DNA of 64,000 bases, from the NCBI GenBank assembly GCA_902806595.1, contig CADCXC010000046.1:124001-188000 (forward strand), in the 5' to 3' direction. The translations under genes were made by a program, and so were the position numbers. The notes beneath the pieces are model-generated. The model made no database searches and was not told the origin of the DNA. It saw nothing but the letters and a program-made list of their open reading frames with translations. Each line of letters begins with the position of its first letter. Within the stretch, counting starts at the first letter, position 1. Positions 12,126 through 23,800 of the stretch are shown piece after piece. Origin of the DNA: Pyrenopolyporus hunteri (taxonomy: Eukaryota; Ascomycota; Sordariomycetes; Xylariales; Hypoxylaceae).

Positions 12126-14593
12126 TGCTACGAATTAACGACCGATTAACTACCTACCTACCTACCTGAGTAGTCAAAGCTTTGGTATTCGCTCGAACGA
12201 CCCTGAGATACTTCATATGTAACACCCGCTTATAACTAGCACGAACCCTAGTCGTGAGCGTATATAAGCGATTACTCAAGCCGAGACGGGACGAGAGTAA
12301 CGGGGGATGAGAAATTAAGGCTGGGAAGGACATCACCTACTCGGTTATCTGGAAAGACGTCGTTGTGGAGTTAAACAATACGTTTTCCAATGGTTGCCGT
12401 GGCGGAGAATGAATAACAATTGTAATCGGGATATAGGGCGGGAAGCACAAGCTCTATTATATGGTTTTTACGGCTTCAGTTAGGAAATATTGGCGGGTTC
12501 AACTAATGGTATTGTATATTTTGGTTTCTGTCGTTTCTTACGACTTTTAATACCCAAGAGAAAGACACGAGAAACTACCTTTTATGTTAATAACGCTATT
12601 CAGTTCCCTCTTGAATATCATGCATTCCATACGATACTCTCTACCGGGGATTTCGATAGCTAAGTGATTTGTGACGGATTTTATCTATTGAAACAGTTAA
12701 GCTATTAGTGAAATAGACGACCACCCTACGTCTAGGGGTTCTTCAGCGCTTTTCATTCTAGTAACCTTATGCGCGTCGCTAAGTGTGGGGAGACGCGAAT
12801 GGTGATTCGAGTCGCATCCGGTAAGTGAGGTCGTTCTCGCGTGCTTGGCCTATGGTCATATATATCATATCGAGGAGAGGATGCAACGATCGTTCTATTT
12901 CAATACCCCTTTTGCGGGAGAATGGCCTCGTCGGTAGATGGTGATGAAGTCATTCTTGTCACAGGAATTTTTAAGAGCGAAACCAGCTTCAAAAATCAAG
13001 CAACCTAAGGTATCTCCGTTTAGTTTAACACGAAGGATCTGCGTTAGTAGTCATTCTTTTCCGGATTCCGCTGTATCCTTCCATGTGATTCATAACTGTA
13101 CTAGCATAGTGTTGGATAAGTCGTGAAAATTGGGATTAAGGGGTTAGCAATCCTGAAGCTATTACTCGATTATTATTGCCATTGCCACATAATTAGATCC
13201 TGATCGGAAATAGAGGCCTACGTGGCGTCCCAAAAGGGCTCGGATTTTTTAAAGGCCCTTTTCATGTGGGGAGTTGCCGTATACGCCCAAGCGTCGGCTG
13301 ATGGATTTGCATCTAGAATGATTCCATCTCGACAATGGCTGGAGAAGAGTTAAGAAACGAATCCTTACCTAGGGACTTAAGTTCCTGGCTAGAGTGTCCG
13401 AAAGAGCGTAAATGGGGCAAATCGTAATTTTTCAACGAAGATCTCAGCTTTAAAACTCGTAATCCGGTGCTTCGGCCCCGCCCCGGAATAGTCTCGATGT
13501 TAGTTGACGGGAGAGTCGACCCTCGTTAGATCGCCCATGCTTAGGGCGGGAGATGTGGTATGTTGGAAAATTCTCTGTGCATTGAAGCTCAACGCCATGT
13601 GGACCCGATTCGAGTCTCCTGACTACGTCCGCAGTCTCTGGACTTGTGTTTTGAAATCTCCACTTTTCGCAGAGTGATCGCGGGCCGCGTAAAGATGGCG
13701 TTTGGTTTCGATTGGTCCAAGACACCGGTAGCCACCTAAGACTTTCTCGCTACTCAGGGGCTGGGAAGGTGAGGTTAGGTTAGGTTAGGTGGTGAGTTGG
13801 TGAAGGTCGAACGTGGTCACGGGCACGGAGACATCGCTCTAAACCCATGTAGTCTCGTTGTGCCGTAGGGAGTCGAGGCCCTCGTGGCCGAAAAAAGCCG
13901 AACTCATTAGCATAATATTACTTGATAAATATTCTGAATTCGGCGATGGCGAAGGAGACCACGGGGTTTTGCCAAATGCGGTGGTGAAACGAAGCCATTC
14001 GTGAATGCGGCCCGTGGTGAGGGCATTTGATTTGATCTTCTTAGTCGAATTGATCGAGAAACAATTGCTCGATAAAAACTTGTGGCTCCCTTTGATACGG
14101 TCCACAACTATCCGCTCTGTTGGGGCGGTACCACGTAACACGGACGTCAAAACGAGAGATCTGTGATGGAACTGCCGTTGTAGATGGTCTTCGGGATGCG
14201 TCAGGATATGTATGAGATGAGTAGGGTAAACTTAGGTAAGATATATCCTTCTTTAGGTAGGAGGTAAGTATGAGGTATGCGGCTTGTCGTCGAAGGAATA
14301 TCGAATTCTGAACGAGACTCGGCCTTTTTTGCTTCTTTTACCGTAATATTGTGCATCGGAATTCGGTGTAGGATGTGTCACGATCCCTGCAGATGCGACC
14401 GAAAATCCTACGTATTTCCACGCAAGCCGGAGAGCTCCGATATCGATATGGCCGAATATTCGGCGGGTTTTAGCTGGCTAAAATGCGTTGTGACCGTGTT
14501 GTTAGGTGCCGTGCTGGGTCAATCAGCCAGGACTTATTACATACAACCCAGCGGAAGCGAGGGCGCCCTTACAGAAGGGAACCCAGCCCGCAC

Positions 14594-14705
14594 TACATGT
14601 AGGTAGGTACCTAGGTAGGTATGTAAATGCAAGTCATAGCTACATGTACCTACCTACCTATGTATACCTAGGTACCTACCTACCTATGTAAGTACCTGGG
14701 TACCG
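14594..14705. repeat. TAGG/CCTA inverted tetranucleotide repeat
   Basis: A left block of TAGG units (14594-14624) and right blocks of CCTA units (14641-14697) are reverse complements and could fold into a long hairpin. The core palindrome is ACCTAGGTAGGT-like, with KpnI-type GGTACC centres. It is the densest of many copies of this motif in the window's intergenic DNA. Confidence 0.75.
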
Positions 14706-14760
14706 TCTACCTGCGCTAAGTGCGTAGCGCTGGGCTTGCGTGTGCTTAAAAAAACGCCAT

Positions 14761-14960
14761 TGGCCAATCAGAGGCCGCCGATAGCAGCCATTGTCCAATT
14801 CGGGAGTCCCGCTTCTTTTTCTTCTCTCTTCTTCTCTCTTATCTGCCTATCTCTTCAGGTAATGTAGGTAGGTACCTACCTATCTCTCTACTACGCGCGC
14901 AAACTATTATTGTTTCTCTCCTTTTCCTTTACTCAGCGTACCCTCTTACCATCGTCACCC
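14761..14960 (+). promoter_or_regulatory. Candidate promoter: CCAAT boxes plus pyrimidine-rich tract
   Basis: Two CCAAT motifs (in TTGGCCAATCAG at about 14760 and TTGTCCAATT at about 14792) precede a strong C/T tract at 14812-14860. Such CT-rich stretches commonly lie just upstream of transcription starts in filamentous fungi. The nearest plus-strand gene is allantoinase at 15830, so this would imply a long leader or an unrecognised short transcript. This is an inference from motif order only. Confidence 0.35.
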
Positions 14961-15020
14961 ACACCCACTCTAAACCACCTTTTCCGACTTTTCCTTATCT
15001 ACAACTATCTCATTGCCGGC

Positions 15021-15215
15021 ATGTTCTCGACTTATCTCTCTATCGTACTAGGCCGCTACGCCCCCGATTCAGGGCCCGGCCACACAGGTCAAACCCGACT
15101 CTTCCCTTTCTTGAATAGCCTCGAGGTAGATAGCCGTCGGGAATCTAATCTTACCCCTTCTCCCTCTGGGGTCCCTCGGGATCCCTCTGGGAGGGATTGG
15201 GTTCCTGTCGAGTAA
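15021..15215 (+). CDS. Possible small ORF in the leader region upstream of allantoinase
   Basis: A 64-residue frame starting MFSTYLSIVLGRYAPDSGPG and ending SGRDWVPVE, directly after the pyrimidine-rich tract. It has a reasonable start context but no domain. It could be an upstream ORF of a long allantoinase leader, a small independent gene, or chance. Confidence 0.18.
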   Translation: MFSTYLSIVLGRYAPDSGPGHTGQTRLFPFLNSLEVDSRRESNLTPSPSGVPRDPSGRDWVPVE

Positions 15216-15621
15216 TTCCCACCCCACAGCCGCTCACCTTTTCCCATTCACCGCTCACACGGTAGAAGCTAGAGTCAGCTGAAAAGAGAACATGTTCGTA
15301 GCGGTATCGCTGCTGACCCGGTCTAATTCTGAGTAGATACCGAAGGGGGCGGAGGTCGAGCGTGATTTCGCTTACTCGATCGTATCCATCTGTCCGCTGG
15401 CCTTCTACCTTGCCCTTTTCGGCTTTGTCCCATCTTCTTGTCATATATTCGCACTACCTCTCGTAGTACGTTTCAACGAGCAACTCTAGTTCTTCCCGGT
15501 TACCTCTCACCTTCGTTCTAATCGCTGCCACCCCGTATATACTATTGCGCGCACCACTGCGTACCACTTCTGAGTTGTGAGACATTCTCTCTATTGTCTC
15601 TTGCGTATCCCGTACTTGCTC

Positions 15622-15697
15622 CTTATCTCTCTCTTTCTTTGTCTTATCATTTGTCCACCTTACTTCCAATTCATAACTCATAAAGGATTGTTGATAA
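15622..15697. promoter_or_regulatory. Cluster of three GATA-factor sites upstream of allantoinase
   Basis: CTTATC at 15622-15627, CTTATC at 15643-15648 and TGATAA at 15692-15697 lie 133-208 bp before the allantoinase ATG. HGATAR elements bind AreA/NIT2-type GATA activators that switch on purine-catabolic genes when preferred nitrogen is scarce. Spacing and pairing fit that role. Occupancy is inferred. Confidence 0.45.
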
Positions 15698-15829
15698 GCG
15701 AGATCCCCGTTGTCCTCGCCGCTCATATCTTCTTGTCTTTGTCTTCCGACCTGCTACCTCGTTTGTTAGCATATTGTCCTCCTTCCCGCCCTTATTGCTC
15801 TGAATAGTATAGAAGGCCGACCTTACATA

Positions 15830-17518
15830 ATGACCGTCACTTCTAGATCAGATGCCGGACCTTTGACCGTCCTCGTGTCGACTAGGGCGGTCCTCACCTT
15901 GCCAGATGATAGCCTTATACTGAGCCCAGCTACCATATCCATCTCGCCGCTCACTGGCAAGATAGTGGCTATTGTGCGCTCCGTCCTCCCGAGGTCATTG
16001 CTCCCCCCATCGACCACATATATTGATTATGGCTCGAAACTCTTAATTCCCGGACTTGTAGATGCTCACGTGCACCTGAACGAGCCTGGTCGGACAGAAT
16101 GGGAGGGGTTCAGCACCGGTACCAGAGCGGCCGCTTCCGGAGGTGTGACGACTGTCATTGACATGCCACTTAACGCTATCCCCCCGACTACCACGCTCGA
16201 AGGTTTTAAGGTGAAGCTAGCCGCCAGTCGGGGCCAATGCTGGGTCGACGTGGGGTTCTATGGAGGCGTAATTCCTGGGAACGCGGACGAATTAATCCCT
16301 TTGGTGGAGGCCGGCGTTCGTGGCTTTAAGGGATTTCTAATCGAGTCGGGTGTAAGTCTGGGCCAGATGCGACGTAAATCGCATACGTATGTGTCTAACG
16401 CAGGGGGATAGGTCGATGAGTTCCCCGCTATCTCATCTAACGATATTGCGCTCGCGATGAAGACGCTGAACGGCACGCCGACGACGCTCATGTTCCACGC
16501 CGAAATGATTCCTCCCATTGCCGATTCGGTTGGCGACGCTGTACAGGCCTCCGAGCCTCCCCTAGCACCGCACGGTGATTTAAAATCGTACCAAACCTTT
16601 CTCGAGTCGCGACCGCCGTCGTTCGAAACCTACGCGGTCGACCAGATCATCTCGCTCGCGCACCTGGCCAAGAGCCTACATTTACACATCGTGCACCTGT
16701 CCGCGACACAGGCAATCCCGATACTGAAGGCTGCTCGCAAAGCCGGAATCGATATTACGGCCGAAACATGCTTCCATTATCTAGGGCTAGCGGCCGAGGG
16801 GGTCGAGGACGGTGATTGTCGATACAAGTGCTGCCCGCCAATCCGTGAGCAACTGAACCAGGACGGACTTTGGGAAGAGCTTACGTCTCCCGACTCGTGC
16901 ATTAAGACGGTAGTTTCTGACCACTCACCCTGCACGCCGGAACTCAAGCTCCTCCCGCCTCACCTCCAAGCCATCCAATCTCATCTCGAAGCCCCGCATA
17001 TGCACCATTCCGATTCGGGCATTGATATGACGGCCGACCTAGCCCTCGCCAAGGAGGAGGAAGTGAAAAAAGAGACGGAAGCAGCAAAAGAAGTCGGCGA
17101 TTTCTTCGCCGCTTGGGGTGGCATTTCGTCCGTCGGACTCGGCCTGCCTATTCTCTATACGTCGGCTAAGAAGCGAGCGGCGGCCGGGAGTAAATCAGCT
17201 CCGAGCATCCTCGACATCGTGCGCCTGTGCTGCGTTGCGACAGCTAAACAGGTCGGGTTGTCTCATCGCAAGGGCGCGCTCAAGGTCGGTATGGACGCCG
17301 ACATTTGCGTGTTCGACGATACGGAAGAGTGGGTGCTTCACTCGGGCGGCATGCACTGGAAGAACCGCTGTTCGCCTTGGGAAGGCCATCAATTCGCCGG
17401 ACGCGTCAAGGAGACGTGGCTAAGGGGCAGGAAGGTCTTCGAGCACGGAGGTATCAACGGCGGGTTTGTATCCGGGAAGCCCGTTGGGCAGGCTATCGTT
17501 GAGAAGAGGTTTGCGTAG
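15830..17518 (+). CDS. Allantoinase (EC 3.5.2.5)
   Basis: Exons 15830-16351 and 16412-17518 join in frame (60-bp intron with a GTCTAACG branch site) to 542 residues. The protein hydrolyses (S)-allantoin to allantoate in purine degradation. It is a cyclic amidohydrolase: the metal motif DAHVHLNEPGR is at about residues 78-88 (His80, His82), the carboxylated lysine lies in VRGFKGFLIESG, metal histidines follow in LMFHAEM and HIVHLSA, and the last metal Asp lies in VVSDHSPC. It ends with the usual GMDADICVFD and WLRGRKVFEHGG strand segments. An acidic insert (about residues 385-410, KEEEVKKETEAAKE) separates the catalytic Asp from the GLG segment. The start is the ATG at 15830, before the N-terminal beta-sandwich. 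GATA sites upstream suggest nitrogen-catabolite control. No other purine gene is adjacent. Confidence 0.93.
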
Positions 17519-20500
17519 GACTTCTGACGTGGGAGCCTAAGCCGAAGCTAGCATCGGTGGTATTAAGTACCTAGCTATGGGGGAAATGGAGGCGATGATT
17601 GATATTGTGACGACTTGATGACATTGCATGGCTTGCGAGAGAGTTCAGATGGAGTTCTGGAGTTGGGAAAGCTATGATCGGGATTAGCTTAACTATTAGA
17701 AGTTAGCATGCAGACGTCCATGCACTTTTAGCAGAATCGCCGTTAATTTGATATTTGGTTATCACACGCATCACGCCAATTGACGTGCTTCAGGGTTCGA
17801 GTGGGTGGTATGGGTCGGGTACATTATTGGCGAAAGGGCGTGCCGGCGCGGAGAATCTAGATGCATCTCCAACGCAATATCTGATACGTCACAACTCCTT
17901 CGGCTAGGGGCGCTTATATTAGGTTCCTGATTACGGGGGCTTACTGAGAGATGTACGGAGGGTAAGAGTAGCTGAAGAATTACACTGCGAACGAAGTCGA
18001 TTCGGGGCTTCGAGGAACTTTACTAGATTGAGTCGTATTGGCTCCGTAGAACGTGAGTCTGAATAAGGGGGCTGGAGTATTGATCTAGGTTATCGGGTGG
18101 TCGTAAGCAAATTAACAGCTCGCAGAGAGAGGGACGAGATGGCATTCCTATTCCATTCGTGTCTCCGTCATCATGATTGCCAAGGCAGGACTCAGTAGTC
18201 TTATACGTGCTCGACGAAACTATTGCTGTAATTGTAGGTTCTATAATCGAAGTTTATAGTGTATTACATAGACACCTTGAAGAGACTTGTCAGTCGTAGT
18301 TTGATAAATTTAGTAAGTTATTGTATGTTGATCGTTGGAAGGTAGGTAAGGCTTGTTAAGTGTAAAGCAGGGGTTGATGACGGTGTTCATTTTGGTGGTT
18401 TCGTGCATTGATAGATAATACCTTCACTTTAGATTAAATTGAACGAATCGCCACACAAGGAGACTCCAACAACCATGGCCACTATCGCGGATTGATCCCA
18501 TCCCACTAATTCACCTAGGTGCGCAATGTCTTTCTGTCTAAAAGATTGTGGCTGCCGCAACATAGGTACATACGTGGGGGTCCCATCTTCGACTTGAGGG
18601 TCGTGGCCGATTCTAGGGATGGTAGTTTGCTTGAAGGGAGACTACCCTGTTCACTCTTTTCGTTGGAAAAAAATACCGCCAAGCGACGCTCCTTATTTCA
18701 TTTCCACTCACCTACCCGTTACGGAGCATTACCGAGGCTCTTGATATATTCGATATACGTAATCTAAATGATTATTTAATTCTTCAACGAGGTATATCTC
18801 GTATTATTGGTGTGACAAACTTATCTATTCATACGCATGTCCGTAGAAATAGCCAGCCATGCGTTCTTACCGCAGGACCTGCGGACTTATCTATCACATA
18901 TCAATATCAATGTCATAAAACGGCTACGTGTGTAGATTAAGTGGCGGCCATGTGCAGAATTCTCGAATCCCCCCGTCCGTGGCTGATAATCCGGAACGCC
19001 ATCGATGCACGCAATGCAAATCAACAGCTTGTGGAACCTCAAATACACGATCCAGACCGAAAATGGAACCCCGGCAAACGCAAGCGAGGCGGAACGCTTC
19101 GTTTCCGAGCACAACTTCGCTAAGTCTTCGGCCATTTACAAATTTCCATGCAACACTTGGCCGTGAATGCGCCACACAGAGATTACATATCTTCGAGCCC
19201 CCAAGCTTGTGATACTTAGGCGATGTACTGCTGCCATGATGCTGTGCTATACTCGCTCGACTTTACTTTATGATGCATTATTCTTCGAACTAGGTATTAA
19301 CTAGGTCTGGTTGATGTCTCGCTTACCGTACATGCGCTGTGCACTGACGTAGCTATGTATAATACCTGGGGAACCGTCGAAGCGGCTTGTCAGCTTCTTT
19401 GCCCAACCCGAGTTCCATCGCTTAAGTTTCTGGTCCGTCGACGGGACTAGACCGCTGTCAACTACTCCTAACCGAGACGCGATGCGAGACTATCTAGTGG
19501 GCACATAGCCCAACCAGGCACTCGGATTGGGCTGAACTGAACTGGTAGGTAGCATTACGCGATGCCCCCTCTGATTTTTAGTTCTCCAAAGCCCAACAGG
19601 GAAGCGCTATTACACCCCATAGGCGTCCCCGCTCAAAGCCACCTTCGCTTAGAGCGTCCAACGTCTTACATGGATGTTATAGCATACAAGATCATACTCA
19701 CCTCATCTCGATTCTAGGAGAGGTAATGATATGGGTATCAACCTATATATGGAGATGAGGGCTAGACGAAGAGTGTTTAATGGAAATGATTAGCTTATCC
19801 GGGGAATGGGGTGGATGGGTGTATTGACCACCTGATGGGGTTATACATTACGATGGAATATTCTACAACCGCACTCGATGTAGGATAAACGGTCTATATG
19901 TAGGTACCTACCACATACGTACATATCTCTGCTGCCAAGACGTCGTAAACGTGCAAGTAAGAACAATTCGAACGTCGAGGCGTTCAATATAATGCCGTGT
20001 ACGTGCGTACGACATGTGCCTAGAGTTGGGTATAACATTGCGAACATAATTCTTATGCTAAACTTACACGTGGGTGGCAGTCACCATTACGAGATAGGCA
20101 TAGACTACCTGGGTAAGGAGCTTCTGATATTAGTGTGTCTCGAGCTCTTTAAGCGACAGAGGCGATACCGTTTGTTTCAATTTCGAAAGGGCACTACCGA
20201 AGTAGCGGCGGACCCGAAAAAAGGCTCTAGAAGGCCGGGTATTACATAGCAATACGACAGGGTTACGAGCCGACGAAACGATGTCGTACAAGTACAAACA
20301 TCTAAGAAAAGCCCGCCGGAAAGGTAATCTGCACTCTTCACTGCCCTCAAGTCGCAGTCGGGTACGGACTGCAGCCATCAATGGTCCCAATTATGCTTCC
20401 AATTATGGAGTCCTTCGACCGGGGTAACGTGGTTCTCTGGGCTCGCGTGGGATTAATCCTGGTCAGCTCGATGTTACATCTTACAACTTTTGTTGTACAC

Positions 20501-20831
20501 CATCACCACCCATGAACAGGCCCTTTTTGAGAGGTGAACCGCGCTTTTGTGATCCTGAGAAAATCTCCCTTTTACTCCCAAGGTTCTTCCGTAACCAAAA
20601 TACTCCCGCCTCTCTACGACCTGGACATTGGGCTAGAACTCTAAGGTAACATACATACCTATGTATCGTCACATAGAGGAATCTACTTGTTCAACTTCGG
20701 GAATGCTGTCGTAGCCACTCGGGCAAAGCTCGAGCCCTCGCGATTCGTATAGGCCTCACATTGATACCAACTCTATTGGTTAGGTAGTTTCGGCCGTTGA
20801 CGGCGGTTGGCTCGCCACGAACGAGACCGCT
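17519..20831. other. Long intergenic region, no supported gene
   Basis: About 3.3 kb between allantoinase and the ABC transporter. Short frames overlap on both strands (for example 18887-19212) without domains. CCTA-type motifs occur near 18342 and 19898-19925. I see no tRNA or transposon ends. Confidence 0.5.
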
Positions 20832-23800
20832 ATGGCCTCGTCAAACTTAGATACCACCTCTCCGGGTCGTGACGAAAGGAATGACGAGAAACCCATAACC
20901 ATCGACATCGATAAGAATGATCATCCAAGTTCTGTTTCTACCTCGATGGATTTAGGCCGGCCAGATGTGAGCCGGCGCCTGTCGCTATCGGCTGCCGGTC
21001 ACCTATCATTAGATGACGTTGAAGCCGTCGATGTTCAAATTCGAAAACTATCAGTTACCGTCGATACCTCACCCTCTATATGGGATCCTGCGACATACCC
21101 TGACTTATTTCGTCAAACGCTCGGGAAAGGTCACACCGGTCCGACGACGAAGACCCTCCTGAGTTCGGTGAATGCGTCCCTGAAACCTGGAACCCTAACG
21201 GCAATTCTTGGGGGTAGCGGTTCTGGAAAGACCACCCTATTGAACACAATCGCGGAGCGCATGTTTAGTTCCCGACTTTCTCAGAATGGTACGACCACCT
21301 TCAACGGCCAGGAAGGCGTCCATTCCGTTCGCCACGCATATGTGATGCAGCAGGACATACTGCTCCCGACCCTGACGGTAAGAGAGACGTTGAGATACTC
21401 GGCTGATTTGAGGTTGCCCCCGCCGACTACGAAGGAGGAACGGATGCGGATTGTAGAGGAAGTTATTCTCGAGTTGGGCCTAAAGGATTGCGCGGACACT
21501 AGGATCGGGAACAATCAACACCGCGGGTGTAGTGGCGGAGAAAAGCGGAGGACGAGTATCGGCGTACAGCTTCTGGCGAACCCGTCGATTCTCTTCTTAG
21601 ACGAGCCAACTACCGGGTTAGATGCGACAAGTGCTTACCAGTTGGTCAGGACTCTTAAAGCTCTAGCAAATAAGGGTCGTACGGTCATCACAACCATACA
21701 CCAGCCGCGCTCCGAAATCTGGGACCTATTTGACAACCTTATAATCCTGTCTAAGGGGAGTCCCGTTTATTCGGGATCGATGAAAGAGTGCATCCCATGG
21801 TTTTCGAATCTAGGACTTCAGTTACCCGCTTTCGTTAACCCCGCCGAGTTCTTGATTGACCAGGCCGCGATCGACAACCGCACGCCGGAGCTCGAGGAGG
21901 AGAGTACCGCCAGAGTTGAGCGCCTGAAAGCTGCTTGGAATGAAGAGTCACAAAAACTTTTCAATCCCGCTACGTCCGAAAAGGTCGCCGAGACGAAGAA
22001 TAAACGCTGGCGGCCCAGGGTAGGACAGCATGCAGGCCTCTTCCACCAGCTCCGGGTATTAACGGACAGGACTCTCAAAGTCACCTACAGGGACCCAATG
22101 GGAATGGCCGGTTCCATAGTGGAGGCGATTCTCATGGCTATCATCACGGGGTACATCTTCTACAACCTCTCCAGAGACCAGCAAGGTATTCGGTCGAGGC
22201 AAGCCGCACTCTACATCTCGGTAGGCCTCCAAGGTTATCTTTTCTTGACGTTTGAAATCTACCGTTTGACTTTGGACATCCCAACATTTGATCGCGAGAA
22301 TAGCGAGGGCTGCGTGACAGCGCTTCCTTATATCTTATCTCGTCGACTTGCGCGTTTATTCACTGAAGATATACCGGTGCCATTTTTATATAGTGTCATA
22401 TTTTATTTCATGGTCGGCTTTGACGCCAAGGTGGCCAAGTTTTTTACATTCTTCTCGATCATCCTCCTTAACCACTATATTGCCGTCACTCTAGCTATGT
22501 CGTCAGTCGCCGCAGTCAGGCATTTCCCCGGTGCCAGTCTCATCGCCAATCTTGCGTACACGCTTCAAAGCATGGCTTGTGGTTACTTCATACAGAGCAA
22601 TACGATTCCCGTCTACGTGAGATGGACGAAGTATATCACATACACTGTAAGTTAATCCTACCTTACTCCTGGAGTGGAAAATACTCATTAGTAACTAGTA
22701 CTACGCCTTCGGGGCTCTTTGCGGCAATGAATTCGTCGGAAGCTTTTATGATTGCCCCGTGCCGGGTGGCGAGTCGAACCCAGCCTGCATTCAATATACC
22801 GGGACATATATCATGGACAACCTCGGCTTCCCTCAAAACTGGGTTGCTCGACCGATTATAGTTCTGGTAGCTTTCGCTATCCTCTTTTTCCTCACATCCT
22901 GGGTTGGTCTCGCTCTCCTAAAGGTGGAGATGACGATTGCACGGGCGCGGGTATCCGATACGGACTTTTCGGCTGGAAAGGAGAAGATGACTGCGAGGTC
23001 AATCCACGAAGTCCGAGCTATAGACGTTGGCCTCGACCAGTTTTCTTTGGCTTTGGATAAGAGATCTCTCACGGGGAAGAAACTGCCGACAAAGATAATT
23101 CTAAATCCAGTTACGGCAACATTCCGATCCGGCACGCTCAATGTGATAATGGGGCCGTCCGGCTCGGGAAAGACGAGTTTACTTAACGCCATGGCATTAC
23201 GGCTGCGCAGCACGATTGGGACTAGGTATAAACCATCTGGCAAGTTATCGTTCAACGACGCTGTCCCCTCGGACTCGGTGATTCGTTCTGTCGTGTCCTA
23301 TGTTTGCCAGGATGATGATGCGCTACTCCCGTCTCTGACCGTACGCGAAACTCTTCGCTTCGCGGCAGGCCTTCGCCTTCCTACGTGGATGAGCAAATCA
23401 GAAAAGAATCAGCGAGCCGAAGAAGTTCTGGTCAAGATGGGCTTGAAAGATTGCGCGGATAACTTAGTTGGTAACGAGCTTGTGAAGGGTATTTCTGGGG
23501 GAGAGAAACGTCGTGTCAGTATCGCTGTTCAGATCCTCACCGATCCTCGAGTGCTGTTACTCGACGAACCAACGAGCGGTCTAGATGCATTTACGGCGAG
23601 TAGTATCTTGGAAGTGCTTCAGGGATTAGCCAGAGAGGGACGCACGTTGATCTTAACCATCCACCAAGCCAGGTCGGACATCTTCAACCATTTCGGGAAC
23701 GTACTATTGCTTGCCAGGGGCGGCTCCCCGGCTTACGCAGGCTCAGCAAAGGATATGTTACCCTATTTTAGCAAGCTTGGGTATCAGTGTCCTCAACATA

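Larger units (their letters stand above)
12126..15829. other. Long gene-poor intergenic region
   Basis: About 3.7 kb without a convincing gene. It contains a CCTA repeat at 12150-12168, a (GGTTA)n run at 13773-13790, the large TAGG/CCTA inverted repeat at 14594-14705, another CCTA repeat at 14862-14885, and a pyrimidine-rich stretch from about 14810. Open frames such as 13839-14150 (minus) and 14277-14606 (plus) show no domain or plausible splice context. Confidence 0.5.

Noticed and set aside
13773..13790. (TTAGG)n run as a second telomere tract
   Set aside because: Only three to four pentamer units, not the hexamer of filamentous fungi; likely a simple repeat.
14277..14606. A 109-residue plus frame with a hydrophobic LKCVVTVLLGAVLG stretch
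   Set aside because: It runs into the TAGG repeat, has no homology and no promoter/intron context; kept as non-coding.
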